64,000 bases of DNA from Angelobacter sp036557225 (GTDB taxonomy: Bacteria; Acidobacteriota; Terriglobia; Terriglobales; Acidobacteriaceae). Made by a program: the position numbers and the translations under genes. The first letter of the stretch is position 1; each line of letters begins with the position of its first letter. Below are positions 7,769-16,175 of the stretch, in pieces. Below the pieces are notes generated by a model that was not told the origin of the DNA, ran no database searches, and saw only the letters and a program-made list of their open reading frames with translations. The stretch spans positions 48,970 through 112,969 of the forward strand of contig DATBHX010000071.1 in the NCBI GenBank assembly GCA_036557225.1, read 5' to 3'.

Positions 7769-8371
7769 TTATTGCTGGCGGCTAGCCGGCGGAATGATGC
7801 CGTTCATGCGCAGGTATTCCACCATCTGTCCGTAGTGATCAAACGCGTGAGCGACGGCAAAGCTTGTGCAGAAGAGCTTGGTGGTTTGTCCCTGACCGAA
7901 GGGATTGGGGACCATTGCGAGAGCAGCGCGTTCCGAGGTCAGCGACTGCGCTGCTTTGTGCCCGAAGGCAAACGAATCTTTCAGGTACTTGATGATCTCG
8001 GCCTTGGTCTTGAGCTGGGGCGGGCCATTGTCTTCGCTCGATTCGATGGGCGGCTTCTCACCGGTGACCGGACTCCACAGCTGAAAGTTTGTGGCTGCGA
8101 CGTGCCGCACTTCTTCGGCAAATGTCTTTACGCCTTTATAGTCGCTGCCGTTAATGTTGAGGCTGGCGGGAGCAAAGTTGAATTTGTCGTCGGGCATGGC
8201 CTCGGCGGCGCTTACGAATTCTCTTTCCAGGATGCTGATTTCACGATCGATCACGCCGCCGATTGTCGGCGCAGGCGTAGGCGTTGCGGCCGGCTTGGCA
8301 GCGGCCTGTCCCAGAGCAGCCGCGGCGAAAGCCATTACGGCAAGGAAACAGAGTGCTCGCAGATGGTTCAT
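7769..8371 (-). CDS. Exported DinB-like protein, copy 3
   Basis: A 200-residue secreted DinB-like protein. The frame is open far upstream to 8551, but ATG at 8371 with GAGGAG before it and the signal peptide MNHLRALCFLAVMAFAAAALGQ sets the start. FVSAAEAMPDDKFNF, GSDYKGVKTFAEEVRHVAA and AHAFDHYGQMVEYLRMNGI closely match copy 2, showing recent tandem duplication. It lies 40 bp after the MFS gene and may be read through from it. Confidence 0.85.
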   Translation of the reverse strand: MNHLRALCFLAVMAFAAAALGQAAAKPAATPTPAPTIGGVIDREISILEREFVSAAEAMPDDKFNFAPASLNINGSDYKGVKTFAEEVRHVAATNFQLWSPVTGEKPPIESSEDNGPPQLKTKAEIIKYLKDSFAFGHKAAQSLTSERAALAMVPNPFGQGQTTKLFCTSFAVAHAFDHYGQMVEYLRMNGIIPPASRQQ

Positions 8372-8411
8372 CAGGTTCTCCTCTTCTCTTAATGGGTTTT
8401 TCTTATTTGAA

Positions 8412-9695
8412 TCATTGACCATTCGGTTGCTGTAAACGATACCACGGCGCCAGCAGCAAGCCGGCGGCCATTGCGGCAGCGGCGGCAGTGAGCGTGAACG
8501 GCACGCTGGTGTGTGTAGCGACAATACCCCAGAGTGCGCTGCCCAGCGCAAGGCCGCCCTGCAACACCAGAACGTACATGGAGATCACGCGCGCGCGTAC
8601 CCAGGCCGGGGCCGCGGTTTGCGCCGAGTAGTTGAGCGTGGCCAGGGTGCTGATCCAGGCCAGTCCGCAGGCAGCGCAGAAAATGGAAGCTACAACCAGA
8701 GTTTGTGCCCGCACCAGGCCACATAGTCCAATGGCAAAAGCGATGGCTGCGGCAGCGATGATCGCGTCGGGCGAGAAGCGCCGCCGCGCGCGCGACAATA
8801 CGCCTGCTCCGGCCAACGCGCCGACGCCAAAGAAGGCCAGCATCCCACCAAAACCTTCCGGGCCAAATTTCTGTGCGATCAGGGGAAGCAAAGCCCAGAA
8901 GGGGCTGGAGAACAACGAGAATACCAGCGTACGCACCAACACGGTGCGAATGCGCGGCTCCTGGCGAGCGTAGCGCAGGCCGGTGGCGATGGCGTCAGCA
9001 AACGTGGTGTGGCCGTTCTGTCGTTCGGTGTGCTCAGGACGCCAGCGATAGAGAAACAAGATGACGCCGAAGAATGAGACGGCATTGATCAGAAAGGCGC
9101 GCCCTGATCCAGTGAACGTTCCCTGGCAGGTGGCGATCACCAGTCCCCCGATTGCGGGACCAACCGCACGCGCAATGTTGAAGCCGGCGGAGTTGAGCGC
9201 GACTGCTGCTGCCAGCTGCGAGGGTGGAACCAGATCGGGCGTAAGGGCCTGCCATGCGGGATCGTTCATCACCGCGCCGACTCCCAGCAGGAAAGTGAAC
9301 ACCAGCAGGATCTGTGGATTCACAGTACGCGTGAGCGTCATGATCCCCAGAATTGCCGCGGCGGCAACCATGGTGCTCTGGGTGAAGAGCAGGAATTTGC
9401 GGCGGTCGACAATATCCGCCAGCGCGCCCGCAGGCAATGCGATCAACAGCACCGGTAAACTCACCGCAACCGGGACGAGGGCCACCCACATCGGCGAACT
9501 GGTGAGTGAGGTCATGAGCCAGCCAGTGGCGACCGCCTGCATCCAGCTGCCGGTATAGGAGATTACAGCGGCAATCCACAGGCTACGGAAGAGCGGCACC
9601 CGCAGGGGCGAGAGCGCGGAGTGATACGCGGGAGCAACTTGTACCTGGGCCGGATCTTCCATGGGACTAGGAGACCTCGGCGTGACGGCGGACAT
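8412..9695 (-). CDS. MFS transporter (EntS-like)
   Basis: A 427-residue MFS_3-type exporter. The first helix region reads PLFRSLWIAAVISYTGSWMQAVATGWLMTSL, the loop after helix 2 reads GALADIVDRRKFLLF, and about 12 helices follow. It differs from the other MFS protein in this window. It starts 6 bp after the APC permease stop, so it belongs to the same transcript as the deacetylase and permease genes. ATG at 9662 is an alternative start. The substrate is unknown. Confidence 0.85.
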   Translation of the reverse strand: MSAVTPRSPSPMEDPAQVQVAPAYHSALSPLRVPLFRSLWIAAVISYTGSWMQAVATGWLMTSLTSSPMWVALVPVAVSLPVLLIALPAGALADIVDRRKFLLFTQSTMVAAAAILGIMTLTRTVNPQILLVFTFLLGVGAVMNDPAWQALTPDLVPPSQLAAAVALNSAGFNIARAVGPAIGGLVIATCQGTFTGSGRAFLINAVSFFGVILFLYRWRPEHTERQNGHTTFADAIATGLRYARQEPRIRTVLVRTLVFSLFSSPFWALLPLIAQKFGPEGFGGMLAFFGVGALAGAGVLSRARRRFSPDAIIAAAAIAFAIGLCGLVRAQTLVVASIFCAACGLAWISTLATLNYSAQTAAPAWVRARVISMYVLVLQGGLALGSALWGIVATHTSVPFTLTAAAAAMAAGLLLAPWYRLQQPNGQ

Positions 9696-9701
9696 GACAA
9701 A

Positions 9702-11186
9702 TCATTGGACTGCCTTCCCTGCAGTATTGTGAGCGGGTTGACTGGAAAAGGGCCACTCTCGGCGCCGCCAGGAGCGAACCAGAAAAATTATCATGCCGAT
9801 CGCAGCAATTACCGCGCCAAAGCGGATTTCTTTCAGGCTCGGCCGTGTGAAAAGAATGTAAATAAATCCGAGCGCGGCCAGCAGTGCCGGTATCGGATAA
9901 AGAACCATGCGGAACGGGCGAGGAAAATCAGGCCGGCGGGCACGCAAGAGCAGCAATCCGAAGACCTGCAGGAGAAATTGGACCATGATGCGGATTACGA
10001 CCAATGCGGCCAGCACATCCTGCAGGCGGAACATGCAGAAGAAGGTGGTCACCAGCGCCAAGGTGAGCAGAGACCGGTTCGGGAACTGATGCCGCGGGTG
10101 CAGCTTGGCATAGGCGCGAAAGAAATTGTTGTCCTGCGCTGCGGCGTATGGAACGCGCGAATAGCCGAGCATCAAGGAAAAGACCGAAGCGAAGGCGGTC
10201 CACATAATGAGAAAAGTGCCAAACAGCGCGGCCCAGTTGCCGAATGTGCGCTGCAGCATGGTGGAGGCAATGTAATAACGCGATTCATGCGCGCCGATCT
10301 GGTCCAGCTCCTGCCAGGGCATGACGCCCAGAATACTGGTGTTCATGACCAGATAAAGCACGCCGACGATCACAATGGAATAAAGAATGGCGCGGGGAAC
10401 ATTGCGCTCGGGCTGGCGGATTTCCGCGCCAAGGAAGCCAACGTTGTAATAGCCCCAGTAGTCGTACGTAGCCAGCAGCATGGCCGAGCCCAGGCCAAGA
10501 AAGAAGCCTCCGGAGAACTCAAATGCTCCGGGAGGGAAGCTGAAAGCGCGCGCGGCGCTGAAATGGCTGAGGCCGGCGGCGATGACCAGAAGGATGGCGC
10601 CAAGCACGCCGACGGAAAGATAGCGCGCGAGCTGGCCGATCATGGAGATCCGCCGGTAGAGCAGCACGAGCGCCAGCAGGCAGCTGGCCATCGCGACGAA
10701 AGTCCCGACGTTGATGAAGAGCCGAAATTCCACTGCCCCGACGTGAGGAATGCCGAGCGAGACCGTGCGGTCGGCAATCACGTGGCCAAGGCCGGGCCAG
10801 ACGTACTCGGCGTAGCGGGCGATGCCGAGACAACCAGAAGCAATCGAAAGCGGCGCGCTGAAGATCAGCTGCCAGACAAAGAGAAATGACATCAGCCGGC
10901 CCAGCTTTTGCGCGCCGTAACTCTCCTTTAAATATTGGTAGGAGCCGCCGGCTTGCGGCATGGATGCGCCGAGTTCGGCCCAGACCAGACCGTCACACAT
11001 GGCCAGCAATGCGCCCAGTACCCAACCCAGCATCGCCTGCGGGCCGTGCATGGCATGGATGATCAGCGGAATGGTGATGAACGGCCCCACGCCGATCATA
11101 TCGATCATGTTGAGCGCGGTGGCTTCGCGCAGACCGACCTCGCGGGCCAGGCCGGGTTGGCCTGATGGTAGCGGGGACAAGCTCAT
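9702..11186 (-). CDS. APC family amino acid permease
   Basis: A 494-residue APC-superfamily permease with about 12 helices. The first helix has the typical glycine-containing break (ALNMIDMIGVGPFITIPLII), followed by WAELGASMPQAGGSYQYLKESYG, the conserved consensus after helix 2. It probably imports or exchanges amino acids or amines at the inner membrane. Its ATG overlaps the deacetylase stop as ATGA, implying translational coupling. Confidence 0.88.
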   Translation of the reverse strand: MSLSPLPSGQPGLAREVGLREATALNMIDMIGVGPFITIPLIIHAMHGPQAMLGWVLGALLAMCDGLVWAELGASMPQAGGSYQYLKESYGAQKLGRLMSFLFVWQLIFSAPLSIASGCLGIARYAEYVWPGLGHVIADRTVSLGIPHVGAVEFRLFINVGTFVAMASCLLALVLLYRRISMIGQLARYLSVGVLGAILLVIAAGLSHFSAARAFSFPPGAFEFSGGFFLGLGSAMLLATYDYWGYYNVGFLGAEIRQPERNVPRAILYSIVIVGVLYLVMNTSILGVMPWQELDQIGAHESRYYIASTMLQRTFGNWAALFGTFLIMWTAFASVFSLMLGYSRVPYAAAQDNNFFRAYAKLHPRHQFPNRSLLTLALVTTFFCMFRLQDVLAALVVIRIMVQFLLQVFGLLLLRARRPDFPRPFRMVLYPIPALLAALGFIYILFTRPSLKEIRFGAVIAAIGMIIFLVRSWRRREWPFSSQPAHNTAGKAVQ

Positions 11187-13951
11187 TGATGTCCTGCGCT
11201 CAGCAGATTCACGAACAAACGAATTGCTCCCGGCGCACCCGCGGGAAGCTGACGTGAGAAGCCATAGGCCGAATAAATGTAAATGCCTTTGCCGTAGTGG
11301 GCCAGCAACAAGCCGCCTTTCTGCGAAGGCTCGCCGGGATCATTGCACGCCAGCAGTGGCTTGAATTGCGGGTCCCACTGGCCCATGAAATAGAGACCAC
11401 GTTCCTGTACCCAGCCGTCAAAATCTCTTTGTGTGATCTTGTTGGGCCAGTTGAAGACTTGCTCTTCCGGAGCAAGAATTTCCACCGGCGCTTCCTCCAC
11501 GGTTACACGCAAGTTTGCCGCCGTAGCCGGATATGGCGTGTAGTGGCCGTCATTGAAGAGCCCCACGGACTGGTTGTACTGAACGATCAGCGTTCCGCCG
11601 TTGTTTACGTAGTCGAGCAGACGGCGGTTGTGTTCGCGGATATCGGTGCGCGTGTCATAGGCGCGAATGCCGACGATGATCGTGCCGTAGCGGCTGAGGT
11701 CGCCGGCGGCGAGTTCCTGCGACGTGATCAGGTTAACGTTGAGGCCGACGCTCTGGAGAACGGAGGGTATCTCATCGCCTGCGCCCATCAGGTAGCCGAC
11801 GCGCAGCTGCGGCGGCAGCTTGACGTCGACGGCCTGAACATTTTCCGTGGCCGGACGATAGGCGGGGTAGGAGTCGAGGTCGGGGCGGGTGATGATCTTG
11901 AAGCCCTCGGCGTACTGCTTGCCGTTGTAGTCCGCGCGCGCGGTCACCTTGTATGTGCCTTCGCGCAGGTTTTGCGGCGTGACCTGGAAGTTGTAATTGC
12001 TCAGGTCGCCATCATGATCGAGATCGACGGCGATTTCCGCAGGTTCAACTTTCCAGCCCGTCGGAGTTTCCAATCGCAGTTTTGCATGGACAGCGCTCTG
12101 CACGTTGCTGCGCACGGAGACGCCGATTTCGGCGGGCGACGGCCGGCCAACGGGCGCGACGACCACCGGTGAGGTAAGTAAAACAGAGATCGGTGGACCG
12201 ACTGTAAGCGGGCGCTCCGATTGACCAAGCGTGGGATCGACGAACTTGATTTTGCCGACGGTGTGGGCCTGGGAGGTCATGGGGCCACTATCAGGCGACC
12301 GCAGCGCTTCGATTGTAGTTGGGGGCAAGGTGAACTCCGCCGTGGCATGCAGGGGATAGGGAGCGAACGGGGCTGTGACGAGTTCAGGATCGCCTAGCTG
12401 GTAAACCGTTTCAGTCTCCGCGTTCTCACGCGTGAAATAGGGACGCGTAAACCGTGCATTTTCCGGAACGCTGATCTTGAACTGTGCCGTATAGCTTTCT
12501 CCTTCGCGCAGTTCCAGCCTGGCCTCGGCAGCCGGTACACGGTCGACCCTCCAGCCTGGGGGAGCCTCCACGCGGATCTTGCCAGGGATGGGAAGAATCC
12601 CATTGCGACCCCTGTTGTAAAGCCGCGCCGTGACCGTAAACGTTTGTCCAGGTACGGCAAGGCTTAAAGTCTGTTCCATACGCGGGAAGTAAGATGGCCC
12701 GGGCGGCGGTCCGGGAGGATCGACGGTGACTTCAAAGAAAATGCCGAGGGCTTCATCGGCGGCCTGCTGGAATTGATCGAGTTTGGCGCGGAGCGCGGGC
12801 AGTAAATCTGATTTCGTGGCTGGGGAAAGCTGCGACTCTTCCACCCGGTGGACCAGTCTTTCCGTTTCATCACGTCCCGCCATCAACTCTGGCGTGCAGG
12901 CCGATGGATCTTGCAAAGAAAAAACCTTGCTCGCGGCATCGGCGTGCCTCTGCAATGAGGCGAGCGCGGACCGCAGAAACGGTGCTTTCGACTCTTCCGT
13001 CCCGAGGCGCGCAGCAAGCCCGACCAATGAAGTATCGATGCCGGCAAAAAAATCTTCTTCATGCGCGCCGGTTGGCTTGTTGGGCGCTGAGTCGGTCAGC
13101 TTGTAGTACGTGTAACGCGGGCCGGGAGGAACGCGAATGCCGCCGGTGCCCTGCGAGGTCTGATGGGCCAGGCCTTCGAGCGCAAACTGCGTATACGACA
13201 TGCCGAGCAGCGGAGAGTATTCGCCGATGTTGAGCTTGACCGTGTAATCATCGTCGGCGACGTTCCCGCCTTGAAACATGCGCGGGGGATTGCCGACGTA
13301 AAGCTTCTTTGCCTGCCAGGGCTGAAGGCCTTCTTTGATCTGGTCGGGGAATTTGTTGGGGTCGGCGGCGGCGCGGAAGGCTTCAATGGTCAGCAGTGCG
13401 GAGGCCTGGTGATGACCGTGGCCGTCGCGCGTGGTGCCGCTGAAGCGGGCAATCAGGACGTCCGGACGAAAGGTGCGAATCGCGCGCACCAGATCGCCTA
13501 AAGCAATGTCATGCCCGTGCCACTTGCTGAAGGTCTCGTCCGCGGTCTTGGAGAAGCCGAAGTCGGTGACGTGGCTAAAACGCTGCTCCACGCCGTAGTA
13601 CTTGTCGGCCTGGAGGAGTTCGAGCGTGCGCAGGATGCCGAGTTCGTCAGAGCTCTCGGCGCCGAACTTGTTCTGGCCGCCTTCGCCGCGCGTGATGGTG
13701 AAGAGCAACGTCTCGACACCTTTGCCGCGCGATTCCAGCGTCAGCATGCCACCGTCTTCGTCGTCAGGATGCGCGGTGACCTGCATCAGGCGGGCAGTAG
13801 TTTTGAGCTTGCTTAAAAGCTGGGCCAGATGAACGGCGCCCAGGTCTTCCGGGAGCGGCCGGGTGTCAGACTGCAGGTTGACGGCAAGGAGCGGGAGCAG
13901 GCAAACGCAGGCCAATGCCTGCCGGATGAGCTGTGAGCGCATGGCGACCAT
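11183..13951 (-). CDS. Large exported PIG-L family deacetylase
   Basis: A protein of about 922 residues with an N-terminal export signal (RQALACVCLLPLLAVNLQS). The N-terminal third is a PIG-L/LmbE zinc hydrolase: TAHPDDEDGGMLT carries the His-Pro-Asp-Asp metal site, with TRGEGGQNKFG, and GHGHHQASA completes the ligands. The middle has two or more beta-sandwich segments of NEW3 type (LSLAVPGQTFTVTARLYNRG and VGVSVRSN-like). The end has a ThuA/GATase-like fold (LLDYVNNGGTLIVQYNQ). It probably removes N-acyl groups from glycoconjugates outside the cytoplasm. ATG at 13942 is an alternative start. It is coupled to the APC permease. Confidence 0.88.
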   Translation of the reverse strand: MVAMRSQLIRQALACVCLLPLLAVNLQSDTRPLPEDLGAVHLAQLLSKLKTTARLMQVTAHPDDEDGGMLTLESRGKGVETLLFTITRGEGGQNKFGAESSDELGILRTLELLQADKYYGVEQRFSHVTDFGFSKTADETFSKWHGHDIALGDLVRAIRTFRPDVLIARFSGTTRDGHGHHQASALLTIEAFRAAADPNKFPDQIKEGLQPWQAKKLYVGNPPRMFQGGNVADDDYTVKLNIGEYSPLLGMSYTQFALEGLAHQTSQGTGGIRVPPGPRYTYYKLTDSAPNKPTGAHEEDFFAGIDTSLVGLAARLGTEESKAPFLRSALASLQRHADAASKVFSLQDPSACTPELMAGRDETERLVHRVEESQLSPATKSDLLPALRAKLDQFQQAADEALGIFFEVTVDPPGPPPGPSYFPRMEQTLSLAVPGQTFTVTARLYNRGRNGILPIPGKIRVEAPPGWRVDRVPAAEARLELREGESYTAQFKISVPENARFTRPYFTRENAETETVYQLGDPELVTAPFAPYPLHATAEFTLPPTTIEALRSPDSGPMTSQAHTVGKIKFVDPTLGQSERPLTVGPPISVLLTSPVVVAPVGRPSPAEIGVSVRSNVQSAVHAKLRLETPTGWKVEPAEIAVDLDHDGDLSNYNFQVTPQNLREGTYKVTARADYNGKQYAEGFKIITRPDLDSYPAYRPATENVQAVDVKLPPQLRVGYLMGAGDEIPSVLQSVGLNVNLITSQELAAGDLSRYGTIIVGIRAYDTRTDIREHNRRLLDYVNNGGTLIVQYNQSVGLFNDGHYTPYPATAANLRVTVEEAPVEILAPEEQVFNWPNKITQRDFDGWVQERGLYFMGQWDPQFKPLLACNDPGEPSQKGGLLLAHYGKGIYIYSAYGFSRQLPAGAPGAIRLFVNLLSAGHQ

Positions 13952-14018
13952 TGTCGCTGTTAGACGGCCAATCCGGCAAACCGGGTGCAATTTTGTTGGA
14001 CGTAGCCGTGCTCGGGGT

Positions 14019-14744
14019 TCAGTGTCGCAGGAAGGGATAAGCCAGACATGCAATCAGACAGAGGGAAGCCAGAGCAATTCCGACTGACCGAGCAGTCTTG
14101 GACAATGGCATTTCCCTGGCCGGTGAGATACGAGGCAGGACAAATATGCCGTAAAGCAACCCGCAGACTCCAACAGCATTAGTTACCGAAACCGCGATGG
14201 CGATATACCATCCGGCTGCGGCAACCGCGAACATGCTCAACCCTGAACAAAAGAAACCACCCAGCGTACGGGCAAGCCACATGGGTAACTTCAACCAGCG
14301 AGCCCATGCCATAAACAGGAACAGGAGGTTGCCCATGAAATAACAAATAGGCAGAAGAATGAGGGCCCACGAGGAAAAATATCTGATTTCTTCAGGCACC
14401 GGAAAATGTGGTTCGATGTTGCCCCAGCCGGGACCGGGCCGGTCGCTGTAAGGCAGATATCCCACCGCCGAGTACAAGAGGAGCAGCAAAACCGCGCCCA
14501 GACTCACCATCAGGCAATAGCTCCATAGAGTGTTGAACCAAGCGGTCATGAAGGCTCGCATAGTTGACGGCGTTCGCCGGAGCACGTAAACGATGACCGT
14601 AGCGAGCACAGGCAGGAGGAGTAAGAACCAACGTTGCAGGGAGTGCAGTCGAAACCATGTTGCGCCAAAAAACGCGAGCAGTACCCAGATGACAAGGGTG
14701 GTCCAGGCCGCGAGGAATACACGATCAGTAGCTGGTATTGGCAT
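14019..14744 (-). CDS. Multi-pass membrane protein of unknown function
   Basis: A 241-residue protein with about seven hydrophobic helices and no recognised domain. Helices include LAAWTTLVIWVLLAFFGATWF, SLGAVLLLLLYSAVGYL and WALILLPICYFMGNLLFLFMAW. One soluble loop (SDRPGPGWGNIEPHFPVPEEI) lies between helices. It is 67 bp upstream of the PIG-L deacetylase on the same strand and may be the first gene of that transcript. Confidence 0.65.
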   Translation of the reverse strand: MPIPATDRVFLAAWTTLVIWVLLAFFGATWFRLHSLQRWFLLLLPVLATVIVYVLRRTPSTMRAFMTAWFNTLWSYCLMVSLGAVLLLLLYSAVGYLPYSDRPGPGWGNIEPHFPVPEEIRYFSSWALILLPICYFMGNLLFLFMAWARWLKLPMWLARTLGGFFCSGLSMFAVAAAGWYIAIAVSVTNAVGVCGLLYGIFVLPRISPAREMPLSKTARSVGIALASLCLIACLAYPFLRH

Positions 14745-14815
14745 AATTGAACACGTTCAAGTTTAAGAGAAATTATTGCCGCAGTCAAGCAGGCTTAGGA
14801 TTGCTACGTCTGCGC

Positions 14816-15070
14816 CTACTTGTTGGAGTACGGTTCGGTCTTTTGTTTATCGTGTGCGGATTGCTGGCCAGGCTTCTTTTTTTGTGTTGAGGGCTTCTTG
14901 ATGCCCAGGGCGATATCGGCCAGCTCAAGAAAGCGAGAGCTATTGGGGACGCCGCCGGGACGGTTCTCCCACGCGCGTTCGCCCGCCGGACCTTTCAGGC
15001 TGTAGCGCGGGGCGATCCAAAGGTCTTTCACGCCATTGTGCGAGTTATCCCTTTTGCGCATTTTGGGCAC
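14816..15070 (-). CDS. Small basic hypothetical protein
   Basis: An 84-residue frame with GTG start, rich in Lys, Arg and Gln, ending in a polar tail (KKPSTQKKKPGQQSAHDKQ). The middle reads WIAPRYSLKGPAGERAWENRPGG and SSRFLELADIALGIKK, which looks like real protein. There are no signal or membrane segments. It follows the receiver-like gene by 32 bp on the same strand. No family is recognised. Confidence 0.45.
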   Translation of the reverse strand: MPKMRKRDNSHNGVKDLWIAPRYSLKGPAGERAWENRPGGVPNSSRFLELADIALGIKKPSTQKKKPGQQSAHDKQKTEPYSNK

Positions 15071-15102
15071 GTCAAAACCCGGAATTCAGGAAACCTGGGT
15101 GT

Positions 15103-15540
15103 TCAATCCTGTGGCCCTTGAGGGCGAAGTATGTCGATGATGGTTTGCAAAAGCAGCGCGGGACTTTCCAAAGGGTCAAAAAAGTAATCGGCTTCGGGCA
15201 GTCGCGCCTCGCCCTGTCGCAGCATGGCCAGGACGGGCGTAGCGCATGAGGTGCGCAACTCCCTGACAAAAGCCTTTCTCTGGGCCAGGGGAATGGAATG
15301 ACCTACGACGATCAGATCGAATGCGCTGGTCTTGCAGGCGGCGATGGCTTCGTCGACGTCAAGGAAAGTCGCGACCTCAAAACCCGCGCCGGTAAAGAGC
15401 ATTTCGCGCGTGCGGGCCAGGCTGGGATCGTGCGTGAATGACAGGATGCGGCCACGTGGTGAGCGTTCCGTCAAATCATCGATGTCCGCCAGGCGTACCA
15501 CCTCAAAATTGCTCTTGCGACTGATCATTGTGATACTCAT
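15103..15540 (-). CDS. Degenerate response-regulator receiver protein
   Basis: About 145 residues with the alternating pattern of a CheY-like receiver: RGRILSFTHDPSLARTREMLFTGAGFEV, then FDLIVVGHSIPLAQRKAFVREL, PVLAMLRQGEARLPEADYFFDPLESP and a final helix. The position that normally holds the phospho-accepting Asp (after the third strand, VV-x-HSIP) is Gly, so ordinary phosphorelay is unlikely. No output domain is attached. The frame extends to 15648, so the start is uncertain; 15540 and 15528 are plausible and neither has a strong ribosome site. Confidence 0.7.
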   Translation of the reverse strand: MSITMISRKSNFEVVRLADIDDLTERSPRGRILSFTHDPSLARTREMLFTGAGFEVATFLDVDEAIAACKTSAFDLIVVGHSIPLAQRKAFVRELRTSCATPVLAMLRQGEARLPEADYFFDPLESPALLLQTIIDILRPQGPQD

Positions 15541-15729
15541 TTCTGGTTCCACATTCAAGCCTATTCCGGCGCAGGGAATACGGGGAAACTCTTTAAGGCC
15601 GCCAACTGGGCCTGCGTACGAAACCAGGGCCGTAAACTTCGCCCGCACACGACGATTGAGCAGCTGCGGCCGCTAAGTTATTGAAAAGCAACTTACTTTA
15701 GTGTCTTGCCATCTTATTTTAGTCGATGA

Positions 15730-15755
15730 TAGTATACGTGATGTTACGTTTACTA
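15730..15755. promoter_or_regulatory. Imperfect inverted repeat upstream of a small gene
   Basis: TAGTATACGT and ACGTTTACTA (15730-15739, 15746-15755) are inverted with one mismatch and a 6-bp spacer. It lies 24 bp before the start of the next gene. A weak promoter, TTGCCA at 15706 with TAGTAT at 15730 (18 bp apart), would overlap it, so it may be an operator. Confidence 0.4.
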
Positions 15756-15779
15756 TACGTTTAGGAAAGGAGAGCGTTT

Positions 15780-16061
15780 ATGCCGAAGAGAGCCCTGCCG
15801 TTCAAGCCGACGTTTGAGACCATGCATCAGATAGACGTTCCCCAAAGCCGCAACGGCAAACATCGAAGGATCGTGGAGGCGATCCTGGAAGATGTCGAGA
15901 ACCTGGCCCCCGGAGAAGCAGTGAAAGTGCCGATTCGCGCCCTGGGCGACACCAAGGAAAATGTCCGCGCCGCGTTGAGCCGCGAAAGTAAGAAACGCAA
16001 AGCGCCGATTTCCACGGCGGCCGATGCCAGCCATCTGTACATCTGGAAGACCAAGGTCTAA
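15780..16061 (+). CDS. Small conserved-looking hypothetical protein
   Basis: A 93-residue soluble basic protein with a strong ribosome site (AAGGAGAG, 5 bp before ATG). It contains HRRIVEAILEDVENLAPGEAVKVPI, ENVRAALSRESKKRKAPIST and ends LYIWKTKV. The helix-plus-basic-loop content would fit nucleic-acid binding, but no family is recognised and this is only inference. It is transcribed alone, away from the receiver-like gene. Confidence 0.65.
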   Translation: MPKRALPFKPTFETMHQIDVPQSRNGKHRRIVEAILEDVENLAPGEAVKVPIRALGDTKENVRAALSRESKKRKAPISTAADASHLYIWKTKV

Positions 16062-16175
16062 ACATCGCAGGCGGCGAGCTGACTGTCATCTGGCACGCTG
16101 CTTACTCTTGTGCCGGAGCTTCGGTCCAACCTATGATGGGTGCTCACCGCTTTGGGAAGCACCTGGGAAGCCCCT

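Noticed and set aside
9621..10889. 422-residue plus-strand frame
   Set aside because: Antisense to the APC permease; the product is very rich in His, Gln and Asp, as expected for a membrane gene read backwards.
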